DNA of 64,000 nt. Source: Streptosporangiales bacterium (GTDB lineage Bacteria; Actinomycetota; Actinomycetes; Streptosporangiales; WHST01). The position numbers and the translations under genes are program-made. The stretch is from positions 37,630-101,629 of the forward strand of contig WHST01000005.1 of assembly GCA_009379955.1 (NCBI GenBank). The letters are read 5' to 3'. This document shows positions 28,506-36,814 of the stretch, one piece after another. Within the stretch, counting starts at the first letter, position 1. Every line of letters starts with the position of its first letter. The notes beneath the pieces are model-generated. The model did no database searches, was not told the origin of the DNA, and saw only the letters and a list, made by a program, of their open reading frames with translations.

Positions 28506-30397
28506 GCGAGAGCTACCGCGTGCGTGTCGGCACCGTCCGGCCGAGCCACTTGATGTTCACCAGCGGTGTCGGCGCACTCGTCGACCTGCCGAACTTCGCG
28601 GTGCTGGTGCGCGGCCTCGACGACTGGGACCACAGCGGTGTCGGCGACGAGTACGCACCGATCGTCGAGCCGCGGTTGCTCGCTGCCGCACGCACGATGG
28701 AGGAGATGAACAGGCTCGAGGAGCTGCGGCCCGCACCGTGGCGCCCGGCCGTCGACACGGATCCGCACGACCCGGCACTGCGGATCGGGGTGCCGGTACT
28801 GCCGTTCCCGAGCTGGCTGCGCTGCACCGCGTGCAACCTCCTCGCCAGCGTCGAGTCGATGGTGTTCAGGTTCGAGAACGACAGGGCGCGCAGGCCGCAG
28901 GACGCCCGTTTCTACCACGACAACTGTGCCAAGGTTCGGCGCGCTCCGCTCGCCGTCGCAGCCAGGTTCATGCTCTGCTGCGCCAACGGCCACCTCGACG
29001 ACTTCCCCTACACGCTGTTCGTGCACCGGGGTGCGGAGTGCGACGACAGCGAGAACCCCGCGCTGCAGATGGACGACCACAGCGGCAACGTAGGCGCCAA
29101 CGTCACGGTGCAGTGCAAGCGGTGCCCGAGGCGCCGCAACATCCGTGACGCACAGGGCAGGCGCGGGCGCGAGAACTTGCCGCGCTGCCGCGGCCGACAC
29201 CCGCACCTGGGTACGTTCGATGCCGGCTGCACGGCGGACCCGCTGCTGCTCGTCGTCGGCGCGTCCAACCAGTGGTTCGCGCAGACGCTGTCCACGCTCG
29301 ATGTCCCGAAGTCGACCGAGGACGAGCTCGACTCCGTCGTCGCGAAGCATTGGGAATCGGTGCTGTCGAAAGCCGTGAACAAGGACATGATGAAGTTCGG
29401 GCTGGAGATCGCCCTCGTGGCCCGCGACGACCTCGCCCGCTGGGACCACGATCAGGTATGGGCCGCTGTCGAACGACACAGGTCGGAGCTCGACGGCGCC
29501 GCCGAGGCCGAGCAGGGCTACCCTGACCTGCGCACTCCCGAGTGGCAGATCCTCAGCGCGGGCGAGGACCTGACGACCGACGCCCTCACCTTGCGCCGCG
29601 ACCCCGACGGCGTGCCACGTGCGCTCGAGGGCATCTTCACCGACGTGGTGCAGGTGGAACGGCTGCGCGAGGTGCGGGCGCTGGTGGGCTTCACCCGGCT
29701 CGATGCTCCCGACCCGGACGATCCCGAGCTGGTGAAGCGGGTCTCGTTGACCCGAGACCCGCCGACTTGGCTGCCCGCGAGCGAGGTGCACGGGGAGGGG
29801 ATCTTCCTCCGTGTCGGCGACGACCTGCTCGCGGACTGGGAACGCCGGGTCACCGACGACGACGCGATGAAGCGGCACCGTGCGGCGTACGCGCAGTTCC
29901 GGCGTAACCGCTACTCCGAACGCCTGCGCGGTACGCAGGACTGGATGAAGAACTGGCCCGGCATGCGCTACCTCGCGCTGCACACGTTGTCGCACCTGAT
30001 GATCCGTACCATCGCCCTGGAGTGCGGCTACAACTCCGCCAGCCTCTCGGAGCGGATCTACGCGGGTGATGACGACGACCCCCGCGGCGGCATCCTGATC
30101 TACACTGCCGTACCCGACGCCGAGGGCACGCTCGGCGGCCTCGTGGCACTGGCCGAGCCGGAACCGTTGGTGCGACTGACCATGCGGGCACTGATCGACG
30201 CGCGTACCTGCTCGTCCGACCCGCTGTGCGCCGAGCGACTCCCCCACCAGTCGGACGACTTCCTGCACGGCGCCGCCTGCCACGTCTGCCTGTTCGTCTC
30301 CGAGACGACCTGCGAGCGCGGCAACAGGTTCCTGGACCGTCGCTTCGTCGTGCCGATCGGCGACCAGCCGAAGCTCGCACTGTTCGACGTGCCATGA
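28502..30397 (+). CDS. drmB: DISARM DrmB (DUF1998 protein)
   Basis: A 631-residue DrmB. It starts with VRPSHLMFTSGVGALVDLPN, typical of the family, and ends with the DUF1998 domain (MRYLALHTLSHLMIRTIALE, then GILIYTAVPDAEGTLGGLV) and a Cys-rich Zn site (SSDPLCAERL, AACHVCLFVSETTCERGN). Further Cys pairs occur near residues 110-250 (LRCTACNLL, CCANGHLDD, CKRCPRR). It forms a stable complex with DrmA. Start and stop overlap both neighbours by 4 nt, so drmABC is one coupled unit. Confidence 0.95.
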   Translation: MSESYRVRVGTVRPSHLMFTSGVGALVDLPNFAVLVRGLDDWDHSGVGDEYAPIVEPRLLAAARTMEEMNRLEELRPAPWRPAVDTDPHDPALRIGVPVLPFPSWLRCTACNLLASVESMVFRFENDRARRPQDARFYHDNCAKVRRAPLAVAARFMLCCANGHLDDFPYTLFVHRGAECDDSENPALQMDDHSGNVGANVTVQCKRCPRRRNIRDAQGRRGRENLPRCRGRHPHLGTFDAGCTADPLLLVVGASNQWFAQTLSTLDVPKSTEDELDSVVAKHWESVLSKAVNKDMMKFGLEIALVARDDLARWDHDQVWAAVERHRSELDGAAEAEQGYPDLRTPEWQILSAGEDLTTDALTLRRDPDGVPRALEGIFTDVVQVERLREVRALVGFTRLDAPDPDDPELVKRVSLTRDPPTWLPASEVHGEGIFLRVGDDLLADWERRVTDDDAMKRHRAAYAQFRRNRYSERLRGTQDWMKNWPGMRYLALHTLSHLMIRTIALECGYNSASLSERIYAGDDDDPRGGILIYTAVPDAEGTLGGLVALAEPEPLVRLTMRALIDARTCSSDPLCAERLPHQSDDFLHGAACHVCLFVSETTCERGNRFLDRRFVVPIGDQPKLALFDVP

Positions 30398-31140
30398 CTG
30401 TGTTCCCCGAGCGGGCAGCGGAGTTCGTGCGGCGATGGGGACCCGAACGGCTGGTCGCCGCCGCCGACGCCCTCACGCACACCGACTCGGCGGCGGTCGG
30501 TCCCGGCGAGGCGGATGACGTCCGCCAACTCCGGGCCGCGCAGCGCGGCGACGGACTACCCGTTCAGGAGGCCGCGGCGTACCTGCGCGGGGTGGCCGCG
30601 GGTTACCTCCACACCGGCGCCACCCGCGTCGAAGCCGTCTGGAGCGGACCGAGCACCCACCAGGTGCCGGTACGCGCGACCGCGCAGGTGCTCGTCGACG
30701 TGGTGCAGGAGGCGGAGCGCGACCTGGTGCTGCTGACGTACTCGGCCAAGCCGTACGAGCCCTTGCTCGACGCCCTTGCCGCCGCGATCGAGCGGGACGT
30801 CAGAGTGAGCGTCGTGGTGGAGACCCTGACCGGCGCCGGCAGCGCATTGGCAGGCGCCGAACCGGCCGCAGCCTTCCTCCGCGTGCCCCGCGTGGAACTG
30901 TGGCACTGGCCGTCGGCTCAGCGCACGCAGGCCAGGGCGAAGATGCACGCCAAGGTCGCCATCGCCGACCGGCGTGTCCTGTTGGTCTCGAGCGCGAACC
31001 TCACCCAGTCGGGCGTCGCCAAGAACATCGAGGCCGGCCTTCTCGTACGCGGCGGTACCGCACCGGCCCGTGCCGCCGAACATATCGCCGCGCTCCAGGC
31101 CACAGGCGTACTCACCCGGCTTGCCGCTGCGCACGGGTGA
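30394..31140 (+). CDS. drmC: DISARM DrmC, phospholipase D-like nuclease
   Basis: A 248-residue PLD-superfamily protein with one HKD motif (HAKVAIAD: H185, K187, D192) followed by SSANLTQSGVAKNIEAGL, so the active site needs a dimer. The N-terminal 90 residues are helical. DrmC is the only DISARM part found dispensable for some phages. The ATG at 30394 overlaps drmB. It ends the DISARM operon; a new promoter follows within 10 bp. Confidence 0.93.
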   Translation: MTVFPERAAEFVRRWGPERLVAAADALTHTDSAAVGPGEADDVRQLRAAQRGDGLPVQEAAAYLRGVAAGYLHTGATRVEAVWSGPSTHQVPVRATAQVLVDVVQEAERDLVLLTYSAKPYEPLLDALAAAIERDVRVSVVVETLTGAGSALAGAEPAAAFLRVPRVELWHWPSAQRTQARAKMHAKVAIADRRVLLVSSANLTQSGVAKNIEAGLLVRGGTAPARAAEHIAALQATGVLTRLAAAHG

Positions 31141-31149
31141 CGGACGGCC

Positions 31150-31179
31150 TTGACTATGCATGCGTTGTGACTGCAATAT
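31150..31179 (+). promoter_or_regulatory. Promoter for a leaderless vapBC transcript
   Basis: TTGACT at 31150-31155 and CAATAT at 31174-31179 are 18 bp apart. The expected transcription start, 6-7 nt after the -10 box, falls on the ATG at 31186. No ribosome site lies between. This points to a leaderless mRNA, common in actinobacteria. Confidence 0.6.
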
Positions 31180-31185
31180 GAAGAC

Positions 31186-31473
31186 ATGGCGGTGGTGACG
31201 ATCCGGGACGTGCCGGACGACGTGCGTGATGCGCTTGCGAGAGACGCGCGCGAGCGGGGCCAGTCCCTGCAGGCGTTCCTCCTGAGTGTTCTCGACAGAC
31301 AGGTGGCCTTCAGCCGGAACCGGCAGTTGCTCGCCGAGATCGAGCACGATCTGTCCGCCGGCGGCGGTGCCGGCGATGATGCGCCCGACACGGCAGACCT
31401 TCTGCACCACGCCCGAGATGAGCGTGACGATGTCGAGGGGACTCGGGCCCGGACTGCCGGTGGCACAGGGTGA
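31186..31473 (+). CDS. vapB: VapB/FitA-like ribbon-helix-helix antitoxin
   Basis: A 95-residue antitoxin with an N-terminal ribbon-helix-helix (VVTIRDVPDDVRDALARDAR then GQSLQAFLLSVLDRQV), the FitA-like type. The C-terminal tail is acidic and probably wraps the toxin. It overlaps the toxin gene by 4 nt. It probably represses its own promoter, whose -35 and -10 boxes lie at 31150-31179. Confidence 0.88.
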   Translation: MAVVTIRDVPDDVRDALARDARERGQSLQAFLLSVLDRQVAFSRNRQLLAEIEHDLSAGGGAGDDAPDTADLLHHARDERDDVEGTRARTAGGTG

Positions 31474-31865
31474 TCGTGGTCGACGCATCGGTGCTGGCGA
31501 ACATGCTGATCTACTCCGACGAGCGTGGCCGTAAGGCCCGCGCGGTGCTGGCGCGCGACACCGAGTGGGCGGCACCGGAGCACTGGAAGGCAGAGGTGTT
31601 CTCGGTGATGCGGGGTCTCGTACTCGGCAACAAGGTCGCCGAGCATCGGGCCCTGAACGCGATCGGCCGACTCCCCCAGCTCGGTGTCGACCACGTCTCC
31701 CCCGACGGCCTCCTTCCGCGGATGTGGGAGATGCGTGCCAGCATCAGTGCCTATGACGCGCCGTACGTGGCGCTGGCCGAAGCTCGTGACCTGACCTTGG
31801 TGACGTCGGACGGCCGACTGGCTCGCGCCGCGACCGCGTACTGCCGAGTCGAGCTGGTCGCGTAG
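31470..31865 (+). CDS. vapC: VapC-like PIN-domain toxin
   Basis: A 131-residue PIN ribonuclease. Acidic ligands are visible: Asp in MIVVDASVLANML, Glu in WKAEVFSVMRG, Asp in ISAYDAPYVALAEA and Asp in LVTSDGRLAR. GTG at 31470 is set by the overlap with the antitoxin. It is the second toxin-antitoxin pair touching the DISARM genes, of a different antitoxin class from the pair at 24.1-24.7 kb. Confidence 0.9.
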   Translation: MIVVDASVLANMLIYSDERGRKARAVLARDTEWAAPEHWKAEVFSVMRGLVLGNKVAEHRALNAIGRLPQLGVDHVSPDGLLPRMWEMRASISAYDAPYVALAEARDLTLVTSDGRLARAATAYCRVELVA

Positions 31866-31979
31866 CGATGCGTGGGCACCTATCTGGTGTGCTCGCCAGG
31901 CTTCGGTTGCGCGGGGTTGAGGGGTGCGGCACGATGCATGCCCGGGTGGGTACATCGAGTTTCGGGGGAAGGACGCCAC

Positions 31980-32243
31980 GTGAGTGCTCTCGACGACCTC
32001 CAGTCAGCCGCACACGCCACCAGGGACGGGCTGGACAGTTCGGCCGCCGCCGTCGCCGACCTGGACAAGCAGACCGAGGAGCTGGCTGGGCAGTTCGCCG
32101 CGCTCGGCAATGAGGGAAGCGCACAGGTCCTCGCCCAGGGCGCGAGCCAGCGACTCGCCGGCGTGCGCGAGATGCTCGCGAACGCGCAGCAGGCGCTCGA
32201 CGACTTCGTGGCCGACTGCGAACAGGCCAAGGGCACCGGTTGA
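31980..32243 (+). CDS. Small helical protein, unknown
   Basis: An 87-residue protein from a GTG at 31980 with GGGGGAAGGA 5-8 nt upstream. It is almost wholly helical and alanine-rich with heptad-like spacing (SALDDLQSAAHATRDGLDSS, AAAVADLDKQTEELAGQFAA, ANAQQALDDFVADCEQAKG). It resembles short WXG/ESAT-like or DUF6244-like helical-hairpin proteins in general form, but I see no WXG motif. An upstream ATG at 31872 would add a non-matching segment. It begins the group that leads to the kinase and helicase. Confidence 0.62.
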   Translation: MSALDDLQSAAHATRDGLDSSAAAVADLDKQTEELAGQFAALGNEGSAQVLAQGASQRLAGVREMLANAQQALDDFVADCEQAKGTG

Positions 32244-32294
32244 CTGCCGCGGCAGCCCGGCGGGTCCACCAGTAACTCCATAACGAGAGCTCCG

Positions 32295-32687
32295 GTGACG
32301 AGAGCAGAGCCCAAAGGGCTGTCGTCGGGGCGCCGACGCCTCGACGGCCCTGCTCCCACGAGGGAGAAGCGGAAGAGTGCCGCCGGCAAGCACGCCAAGC
32401 CACGAAAGGTGCTGCCCCAGAATGAGACGATCGGCCTTGGTGTGGCGTTGGGCGGACTGATGACAGCGTCTGCCTCGCAGACGCCGCTACCACCCGCTGT
32501 GCAAGCAGGAGCAGGAATCGCCGTCAGCGCACTGGGCGCGTTCGCGGCTGGCGTGTCGTGGGTTCGGAAACGGAGAGCACAGAGTGCGAATCAACCCGAC
32601 AATCGAGGAAGCCACGCGGACGATGCTCAATCACGCGGTGCGCGGGGAGTTGGAGGAACTCCGCAAGAAGGGAGCGTCACTGGATGA
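32295..32687 (+). CDS. Small basic membrane protein, unknown
   Basis: A 130-residue protein from a GTG at 32295. The first 45 residues are strongly basic (RRRLDGPAPTREKRKSAAGK then HAKPRKV), followed by two hydrophobic stretches (TIGLGVALGGLMTASA and AGAGIAVSALGAFAAGVSWV), then a basic KRR and a polar tail. This looks like a small hairpin membrane protein. The end overlaps the next gene by up to about 100 nt, so the true start of that gene or the end of this one should be checked. No family recognised. Confidence 0.5.
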   Translation: MTRAEPKGLSSGRRRLDGPAPTREKRKSAAGKHAKPRKVLPQNETIGLGVALGGLMTASASQTPLPPAVQAGAGIAVSALGAFAAGVSWVRKRRAQSANQPDNRGSHADDAQSRGARGVGGTPQEGSVTG

Positions 32688-33042
32688 GGGCGCACTTCGT
32701 GAGGCCCTCGGACTGTGCCTTGCCATCGCCGCCCACGTCACCGTCGACGTCTGTGGTGGCGAGCGACCATCAGAAGCGGATCTTCGTACGCTCGCGGACA
32801 ATGTCGCCAAGGCCGAGACCGAGTTCAAGCTCGACGCGACTGAGATCCACCGCTATCTGGCTCGCTCGGTGTTCGGCGGCGAGAGTCTCGACCAGGTGTT
32901 CTCGTCCGAAGACGCGGCAAGCCTCCCGTTCCTGGCCACGGGAAGCATCCTCGCCTCCTACAGCCCCGACGGTCGTGAGTGGTGGGACTACCTTGACGCC
33001 GTCGAATCGGCCATCGAGGCGACGCCCGAATCTACGTCCTAG
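32584..33042 (+). CDS. Small soluble protein, unknown
   Basis: A 152-residue protein (GTG at 32584; an ATG at 32621 giving 140 residues reduces the overlap with the preceding gene). It is acidic and helical (GELEELRKKGASLDEGALRE, LCLAIAAHVTVDVCGGERPS, AKAETEFKLDATEIHRYLAR). No motif is recognised. Its size and place before the kinase gene suggest it is an accessory part of the same group. A gap of about 117 bp separates it from the kinase gene. Confidence 0.55.
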   Translation: MRINPTIEEATRTMLNHAVRGELEELRKKGASLDEGALREALGLCLAIAAHVTVDVCGGERPSEADLRTLADNVAKAETEFKLDATEIHRYLARSVFGGESLDQVFSSEDAASLPFLATGSILASYSPDGREWWDYLDAVESAIEATPESTS

Positions 33043-33159
33043 ACCCCGAGCTTGTCGGCTGCTTGGAGACCAACGCAGGCGTTGTTCCGTGAACGCCTGC
33101 GGTCGGGTGCTGCGCCGGTGTAGCTTCGTGACGGCACCAGGGGGTTCGCGGGAGGTCAG

Positions 33160-34713
33160 GTGGCGGAGCGGACACTCGCGCACGGCCGCTACGCGCTGGA
33201 GCCTTCGCCGACAGCGCGCGGCGCCATGGGCGAGGTCTGGTTCGGCCGCGATGTCAAGCTCGACCGTGCGGTCGCGGTCAAGTTCCTCCGGATGCCTGGG
33301 GGCGACGACGATCAGGAGCTCGTGGCGAGATTCGTCCGTGAGTCCCGCATCACCGCGCGGCTCGAACACCCCGGAGTACCCGCCGTATTCGATGTCGGCA
33401 CCGACGAGGGTCGACCGTATGTGGTGCTGCAACGGGTACGAGGCACCAGCGTCGCGGAACTGATCGCCACGCAAGGAGCGTTGCCAGTCGGATGGGTGGC
33501 GAGCATAGGTGCCCAGGTGTGCGCCGTACTCACGGCCGCGCACGGAGCCTCCCTGGTGCACCGCGATCTGAAGCCGGCCAACGTGATGGTATGCGCGGAC
33601 GGCACGGTCAAGGTGCTCGACTTCGGTCTCGCCGTGGCACTCGACCGGGACGAGCAAACGCAGCTCACCCGAGCGGGCCAGGCGTTGGGAACGCCCGCCT
33701 ACATGGCGCCGGAACAGATACTCGCCGGCGGCAGTGACCCGCGTAGCGATCTCTACTCAGTCGGCTGCACGCTCTACGAGATGCTCACCGGCAGGCAGGT
33801 ATTCTCCGGGGACACCGCGTACCTCGTGATGCGCAAACAGGTCGACGAGCCGCCGCCATCCGTTCGAGCTCACCGTGCGGACGTACCGACCGCGCTTGAC
33901 CGACTCGTCGGGCGCCTTCTGCACAAGAGTCCCGGTCAGCGACCGCCGAGTGCGGAAGAGACGGCGCGCCTACTGCTCCCCTTCATCGCCGTGGATGAAC
34001 CGCTGGCGGGTGTCCTCACGGACGCACGAGCGACCACCATCACCCTCTATTCCGCCGCGACCGCCCGCGCGCTCGACGTCGCTCGCCGGCCGATGGAGAC
34101 GGCATCGACCCAGCCACGCGCCGAGGCGACCGCCTTCGCGGGGACAAGCCAGCGGGCACGCCTTGGGGCAGCGCGGGCAGAGGCGAAGGCTCTGAGCGAC
34201 AAGGCCAGATACGACCAGGCCGTCGAGGTCATCGAGCGGGCGCTCATCGAGTCCCAGTCGATCGGCGAAGCCGATCCGGAGGTCGAGGAGCTCCGGCGGC
34301 AGCATGCCGACGCGCTGTTCGCCGCAGGCGACTTCCGGCGCGCGGCGCCTGCCTATCGAGCCGTGGCAGACGCCATCCCGGATCCGGATGGCCAGGAGAT
34401 GCACACAGCGTTCCGTTGTCGGTTCAGGGAAGCGACCAGTCGCGCGCTCATCGGTGAGACGCGTCCGGCTCTGCGTGAGCTCGTCGCTCTCCTGGCGGAC
34501 GAAGAGCAGGCCTACGGGCTGGACGACTCCCGACCGTTGGGTCTGCGCCGCCAGATCGCCCTGCTGGAGCTCGGCACGGAGAACCGGCGGCAGGCGACGG
34601 ATCGACTCCAGGCGTTGCTCGACGATCTGCTGCGGCTACGTGGCGCGGGAGACCCCGACGTGGTGAAGGTACGTGACCTGCTCGACGGTGCGCGTCTCAC
34701 GAGCGGAGCATGA
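33160..34713 (+). CDS. Ser/Thr protein kinase with C-terminal helical repeats
   Basis: A 517-residue soluble PknB-type kinase. The glycine loop region is SPTARGAMGEVWFGRDV, the ATP lysine K41 is in AVAVKFLRM, the catalytic loop HRDLKPAN is at 134-141, DFG at 154-156 and APE in GTPAYMAPEQI. From about residue 285 the protein is helical with TPR-like repeats (LSDKARYDQAVEVIERAL, LFAAGDFRRAAPAYRAVA). There is no transmembrane helix or PASTA domain, so it is not a cell-wall kinase. GTG at 33160 has GGAGG upstream. The helicase gene starts 1 bp after its stop. Confidence 0.9.
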   Translation: MAERTLAHGRYALEPSPTARGAMGEVWFGRDVKLDRAVAVKFLRMPGGDDDQELVARFVRESRITARLEHPGVPAVFDVGTDEGRPYVVLQRVRGTSVAELIATQGALPVGWVASIGAQVCAVLTAAHGASLVHRDLKPANVMVCADGTVKVLDFGLAVALDRDEQTQLTRAGQALGTPAYMAPEQILAGGSDPRSDLYSVGCTLYEMLTGRQVFSGDTAYLVMRKQVDEPPPSVRAHRADVPTALDRLVGRLLHKSPGQRPPSAEETARLLLPFIAVDEPLAGVLTDARATTITLYSAATARALDVARRPMETASTQPRAEATAFAGTSQRARLGAARAEAKALSDKARYDQAVEVIERALIESQSIGEADPEVEELRRQHADALFAAGDFRRAAPAYRAVADAIPDPDGQEMHTAFRCRFREATSRALIGETRPALRELVALLADEEQAYGLDDSRPLGLRRQIALLELGTENRRQATDRLQALLDDLLRLRGAGDPDVVKVRDLLDGARLTSGA

Positions 34714-34714
34714 C

Positions 34715-36814
34715 ATGCCCAGGCTCGCTCTCGACAAGGACTTCCTGCTGCGCGATCTCCCCAAGCTCGAACGTCCTGTGCGCGAACGGGTAACGGAGGC
34801 CTTCGGGAAGTTCGCGCACGCCACACACGCAGGTTCACACCTCGAGAAGCTCACCAACGTCCGAGACCCCCGGCTGCGCACGATCCGGATCGATCGATCA
34901 CTTCGTGGAGTGGTCGTCGCTCCCGACGGGGATGACACCTTCACGTTGCTCAAGGTCCTGCCCCACGACGACGCCTACGCGTGGGCGCGGAGCCACGCGG
35001 CGACGGTGAACACCGCGAGCGGCCGGTTCGAGGTCCGTGACGTCAACATGATCGAGTCAGTGCTACCGGAGCTCAGCAAGGCCGTCGAGGATGCTCCGAC
35101 ACGCCTCTTCGACCACCTCGGCGACGACGTCCTGGACAGGTTCGGCGTTGACGAGCAGACGCGTGCGTTCGCTCGTGTCCTCACCGATGTCATCCAGCTC
35201 GAGGCTGCACGGACATTCCTGCCGCAGCACCAGTGGGACGTCCTATACGGGCTTGCCGCCGGTCTCAGCCCAGACGAAGTCTGGGCAGAACTGGGGGTTC
35301 CCGACCACGGCGCACACTACGATCCGAACGATCTCGCCGCCGCCATCGAACGCAGCGGCGACCGTATCGTCCTTGTCGAAGGACCTGACGAGCTGATGGA
35401 GATCGTCCGGCGACCGTTCGACCTGTGGCGAATCTACCTGCACCCCGTTCAGCGGCAGGTGGCCTACGGCGACTTCAGCGGTCCCGCACGCGTGACGGGT
35501 GGTCCAGGAACGGGCAAGACGGTCGTCGCTCTCCATCGGGCAAAGCATCTCGCGGAGAGCGGCGAAGGACCGGTCTTGCTGACGACGTTCACCTCGACGC
35601 TCGCCGCGTCGTTGGAGGTGGCTCTCGAGCTACTCGTCGACTCGGCCGAGGTACGGGAACGCATCACGGTGCGGCACATCGACCAGGTCGCGACGGAGGT
35701 GTACCGCCAGCGACACGGGCACCCGAAGATCATCGACGACCGTGAGCAGCGTCGGGTTTGGACGAGCCTGATCGAGCGCTTCGCCCTTCCTTTCACCGAG
35801 ACGTTCCTCATGCAAGAGTGGCGACAGGTGGTGCTGGCACAGCAGATCGGCACGGCACGTGAGTATGTGGCAGCGCGCAGGCAGGGTCGGGGGCGACCAC
35901 TCGGCCTTCGTCAGCGTGAGGTGCTCTGGCCCGCTCTCGCAGCGTTCCACCAGATCCTCCTGGAACGCGGGGTTCGGACACACGAGACGATCTGTGTCGA
36001 AGCAACCCGCCTGCTCGGATCCGGCGTCGCGCGACCATACCGCCATGTCGTCGTTGACGAGGCCCAGGACCTGAGTCCGGCCCGCTGGCGCCTGTTGCGC
36101 GCGCTCGTCGAGCCCGGTAGGAACGATATGTTCATCGCCGGTGACAGCCACCAGCGGATATACGACGATCGGGTGAGCCTGCGAGAGGTCGGCGTACGGA
36201 TCGCCGGGCGCTCAGGTCGCCTGACCGTCAACTACCGAACTACGGCCGAGATCCTGGTGTGGAGCATGGGTGTGCTGCGCGGTGAACGCATCGACGATCT
36301 GGACGGCGGTGTCGAATCTCTCACCGGCTGCCGATCGGAGCTCCACGGCTATCCACCCACTCTGCATGGCGCGCGCACGCGGGACGATGAGCTTGGAGCA
36401 TTGACGACGAGATTCCGTGAGTGGCTCGATGCCGGTGTCGATGCCAGTGAGATCGCGGTCGCCACGAGGTCCAACAAGCTGGCGGACGTCGTCGTCGAAC
36501 ACCTGACGCAGGAGCGCATCGCTGCCCATTCGCTCGCACGTCCGGGGCATGGCGTCGACGGCGTGGCGGTCGGCACGATGCACCGGATGAAGGGCCTGGA
36601 GTTCCGGTGCCTTGCGGTCGTCGGCGTCGGTCGACATCAGATGCCGCCTCCGAATGCTGTCACGCCGCTCTCCGAGGATGAGGCCACCCACCGCCACGAC
36701 CTGCAACGCGAACGTTGCCTGCTGTTCGTCGCGTGTACGCGTGCGCGCGAGGGGCTCTACGTCTCGTGGCATGGGGAACCCAGTCCGTTCCTTACGCCGC
36801 TTCGCGCTTCCTGA
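34715..36814 (+). CDS. UvrD/Rep-like helicase with N-terminal RelE/ParE-like domain
   Basis: A 699-residue SF1A helicase. The first ~95 residues look like a RelE/ParE/YoeB toxin fold (FLLRDLPKLERPVRERVTEA, SHLEKLTNVRDPRLRTIRID, LKVLPHDDAYAWARSH). The helicase part has Walker A GGPGTGKT (262-269), Walker B VVDEAQDL (DEAQ 448-451), motif III/IV FIAGDSHQRIYDDR and NYRTTAEIL, and motif V/VI GTMHRMKGLEFRCLAVVGV and RCLLFVACTRAREGLYV. It appears complete. The kinase stop lies 1 bp upstream, so both are co-translated. Its 3' end overlaps a convergent pseudogene by 58 bp. Confidence 0.88.
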   Translation: MPRLALDKDFLLRDLPKLERPVRERVTEAFGKFAHATHAGSHLEKLTNVRDPRLRTIRIDRSLRGVVVAPDGDDTFTLLKVLPHDDAYAWARSHAATVNTASGRFEVRDVNMIESVLPELSKAVEDAPTRLFDHLGDDVLDRFGVDEQTRAFARVLTDVIQLEAARTFLPQHQWDVLYGLAAGLSPDEVWAELGVPDHGAHYDPNDLAAAIERSGDRIVLVEGPDELMEIVRRPFDLWRIYLHPVQRQVAYGDFSGPARVTGGPGTGKTVVALHRAKHLAESGEGPVLLTTFTSTLAASLEVALELLVDSAEVRERITVRHIDQVATEVYRQRHGHPKIIDDREQRRVWTSLIERFALPFTETFLMQEWRQVVLAQQIGTAREYVAARRQGRGRPLGLRQREVLWPALAAFHQILLERGVRTHETICVEATRLLGSGVARPYRHVVVDEAQDLSPARWRLLRALVEPGRNDMFIAGDSHQRIYDDRVSLREVGVRIAGRSGRLTVNYRTTAEILVWSMGVLRGERIDDLDGGVESLTGCRSELHGYPPTLHGARTRDDELGALTTRFREWLDAGVDASEIAVATRSNKLADVVVEHLTQERIAAHSLARPGHGVDGVAVGTMHRMKGLEFRCLAVVGVGRHQMPPPNAVTPLSEDEATHRHDLQRERCLLFVACTRAREGLYVSWHGEPSPFLTPLRAS

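Noticed and set aside
31868..32113. Alternative plus-strand frame beginning just after vapC
   Set aside because: The helical protein from the GTG at 31980 in another frame has a better ribosome site and a consistent composition.
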